Source: JBAYJM01 sp041665065
GTDB taxonomy: Bacteria > Patescibacteriota > Patescibacteriia > 2-01-FULL-39-33
NCBI GenBank assembly: GCA_041665065.1
Contig: JBAYJM010000008.1
Span: 1-43,897 of the forward strand
Reading direction: 5' to 3'
DNA length: 43,897 nt
Positions 42,400 to 43,897 of this stretch are shown here, one piece after another (positions within the stretch are counted from its first letter, which is position 1; every line of letters begins with the position of its first letter). A program made the translations under genes and the position numbers. Below the pieces are notes generated by a model. The model was not told the DNA's origin and ran no database searches. It was given only the letters and a program-made list of their open reading frames with translations.

Positions 42400-43398
42400 T
42401 TATTCAAAATAATCTAGCATCATTGCTTCCTTGACTTTTTTAAGAGTCTGAGAAGTTTTTTCTCTGGCCTTATTTGTACCGGCTTCAAGCATCTTCATAA
42501 TTTGTGCTGGATCCTTGGCAAACTCAGCTCTCCTTTCTCTTATCGGCTTTAAAAAATTATCCAAAACTTCAAGAAGTCTTTTCTTTACCAAAACATCCCC
42601 TAATCCTCCAGCCTTATATTGAGATTTTAATTTTTTTACTTCATCCAAATCATAATCAAAAGCATCGAGGTATTCAAAAACTATATTACCCTTTACTGTC
42701 CCTGGATCTTCTACCCTGATATGATTTGGATCCGTATACATGCTTTTTATTTTCTTTGCCAAATCATCACGACTATCAGATAAATAGATTGCATTTCCTA
42801 AACTCTTTCCCATTTTAGCTTGTCCATCAATTCCAGACAATCTACCAACTTCCGAAACTAATCCTTTGGGCTCAACTAAAACCGGCTTATATATTCTATT
42901 AAAAGCCCTGACAATCTCGACCGTCTGCTCTATAACCGGCATCTGATCCTCCCCCACCGGAACCAAATCAGCATTAAAAGCCGTAATATCAGCAGCCTGA
43001 CTTATGGGATACATCAAAAATCCGACCGGAACATTGGCGCCGAATCCTTTTTGCTTCATTTCATTTTTCACTGTTGGATTGCGCTGAAGACGAGCCAGGG
43101 TAACAAGATTTAGATAATAGACTGTCAACTCAGCTATTTCCGGCACTAAAGATTGGATTACGATAGTTGCTTGATTAGGATCAATCCCAACAGCCATATA
43201 ATCCAATGCCACCTCTAAAATATTTTTTCTAATTTTTTCCGGATTTTCTGCATTGTCCGTTAAGGCCTGCACATCAGCAACAAGAATATAAGTGTCATAT
43301 TCCCTTTGTAATTCTATTCTTTTTTTGAGCGAGCCAACATAATGACCCAAATGCAATGGTCCGGTTGGCCTATCTCCTGTGAGTATTACTTTTTTCAT
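42400..43398 (-). CDS. trpS: Tryptophan-tRNA ligase
   Basis: Class I synthetase for tRNA-Trp. The N-terminus KKVILTGDRPTGPLHLGHYVG contains the HIGH-type motif HLGH. Downstream are VPVGEDQMPVIEQTVEIVR (about 148), the SxxxQPKM-like GIDGQAKMGKSLGNAI (KMSKS-type loop KMGKS, about 197) and a C-terminal helical region. I set the start at 43398. The frame runs up to an ATG at 43452, but that adds an 18-residue hydrophobic leader without family support. Length 332 aa is normal. Confidence 0.95.
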   Translation of the reverse strand: MKKVILTGDRPTGPLHLGHYVGSLKKRIELQREYDTYILVADVQALTDNAENPEKIRKNILEVALDYMAVGIDPNQATIVIQSLVPEIAELTVYYLNLVTLARLQRNPTVKNEMKQKGFGANVPVGFLMYPISQAADITAFNADLVPVGEDQMPVIEQTVEIVRAFNRIYKPVLVEPKGLVSEVGRLSGIDGQAKMGKSLGNAIYLSDSRDDLAKKIKSMYTDPNHIRVEDPGTVKGNIVFEYLDAFDYDLDEVKKLKSQYKAGGLGDVLVKKRLLEVLDNFLKPIRERRAEFAKDPAQIMKMLEAGTNKAREKTSQTLKKVKEAMMLDYFE

Positions 43399-43519
43399 AA
43401 TTAAAATTATTATAACAAAATTAAACGAGAATACAAATTTTTTTAAAACCATTAAAAAATCTTATTTGAGGATTATTTTTTAATTAAAAAATAATCATAA
43501 TCTTATCCACAATTATATT

Positions 43520-43548
43520 TTGAGAATCTAGCTCAAAAATGTTATAAT
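43520..43548 (+). promoter_or_regulatory. Sigma-70-type promoter of the edge surface-protein gene
   Basis: TTGAGA (43520-43525), a 17-base spacer and a perfect TATAAT (43543-43548). The -35 overlaps an imperfect palindrome ATTTTGAG-AATCTAG-CTCAAAAAT, a possible operator. The leader to ATG 43672 is about 115 bases, very A+T-rich and without ORFs. Confidence 0.65.
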
Positions 43549-43671
43549 AAATGCAATAAAAGAAAAATAAACTAAAAAATATTTTTTATAAAATTAATTT
43601 TAATATTTTTAATATAATAGTTTAAAAATTAAGTTTTTTTGAGTTATTTAGAGTAAAAAAACAACTTCTAA

Positions 43672-43897
43672 ATGAATTTTTTTCGCAAGAAAATAGTTAA
43701 AAGTAATAGTATTTTCACAAGCCTACTAATTACACTGGTTTGCTTTGTGTTTTTAATGTGTTTTAATTTTATAAATGCCGCCCCAGGCATCAACAATCAA
43801 CTCACCTATCAAGGCAGAATCTCTAACAGTTCATCTACACCTCTAAATGGAAACTATAACTTTAAATTTGAATTATATGACTCTCTAACTCTAGGCA
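43672..43897 (+). CDS. Secreted surface protein, N-terminal part only (cut by the window edge)
   Basis: ATG at 43672 opens a frame that is free of stops to the window end (75 codons). It encodes a basic N-terminus (MNFFRKKIVK), a hydrophobic signal segment (about 17-36, ending FINAAPG) and then NNQLTYQGRISNSSSTPLNG, YNFKFELYDS. The LTYQGRL...LNGxYxFxFxLYD phrase is common at the start of large exported repeat or fibre-like proteins in Patescibacteria and other bacteria. Domains further on are not visible. Function: probably cell-surface; confidence in coding is good, in role low. Confidence 0.75.
   Translation, partial: MNFFRKKIVKSNSIFTSLLITLVCFVFLMCFNFINAAPGINNQLTYQGRISNSSSTPLNGNYNFKFELYDSLTLG

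Noticed and set aside
43399..43452. N-terminal extension of TrpRS
   Set aside because: The 18 extra residues are hydrophobic and precede the conserved TrpRS start KKVILTGDRPTG; probably an untranslated leader.
1..43897. CRISPR array, IS element, integrase or attachment site
   Set aside because: I saw no regularly spaced direct repeats, no transposase or recombinase motif and no duplicated ends around the G+C-rich cassettes.
1..43897. Recoded UGA (Gly) as in Gracilibacteria/Absconditabacteria
   Set aside because: Genes such as the metallophosphoesterase end at TGA in the expected place and no conserved protein is interrupted by in-frame TGA.

Overview
The window looks like chromosomal DNA of a Candidate Phyla Radiation / Patescibacteria bacterium. 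The evidence is a low G+C background, the standard genetic code (TGA is used as a stop), mostly leaderless-looking or SD-poor genes, several very large secreted or membrane proteins of unknown function, a FemAB-type peptidoglycan enzyme and sparse metabolism. A lineage close to the Falkowbacteria/Kuenenbacteria type is plausible, but the sequence alone does not settle it. There is no phage, IS transposase, CRISPR array or rRNA gene here.

Region A (1-15820, minus strand) is one long operon-like block with five complete genes and one cut gene. In transcription order they are: a single-span protein with two calcium-loop motifs and a helical repeat (290 aa); a 3030-aa secreted Cys-rich giant with four carbohydrate-binding-like modules and a C-terminal PKD-like domain; a 1146-aa polytopic protein that resembles VirB6/TrbL; two related soluble proteins (349 and 272 aa); and an overlapping reading frame that runs off the window. 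This is the best candidate for an undescribed system. I read it as an envelope-spanning machine or secretion channel with a giant exposed subunit.

Region B (15918-22512, minus strand) is housekeeping: rsmA, an MFS permease, a FemAB-like ligase and a much enlarged leuS. The LeuRS carries a complete Nudix module and a nucleotidyltransferase-like module at two separate points of its editing domain, plus an in-frame REP-like palindromic insertion near the C-terminus.

Region C (22528-30951) holds a G+C-rich metallophosphoesterase cassette on the plus strand with its own promoter, strong SD and terminator; a secreted PKD/beta-helix protein with a tandem C-terminal duplication; uvrA; and two orphan plus-strand genes.

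Region D (30961-37915, minus strand) is a four-subunit 2-oxoacid:ferredoxin oxidoreductase locus in the order G-D-A-B. It is interrupted between D and A by a membrane-anchored alpha/beta hydrolase, and between A and B by a G+C-rich orphan gene that has a perfect 21-bp inverted repeat upstream and its own terminator. A small membrane protein with an extended SD follows porB, and a thioredoxin-fold protein with a CxxS active site precedes porG.

Region E (38008-43897) has secG, an oligopeptide-type ABC substrate-binding protein, tRNA-Leu(CAG), RNase J, trpS (minus strand) and, at the right edge, the start of a secreted surface protein behind a clear sigma-70-type promoter.

No stretch longer than 300 bases lacks a gene.
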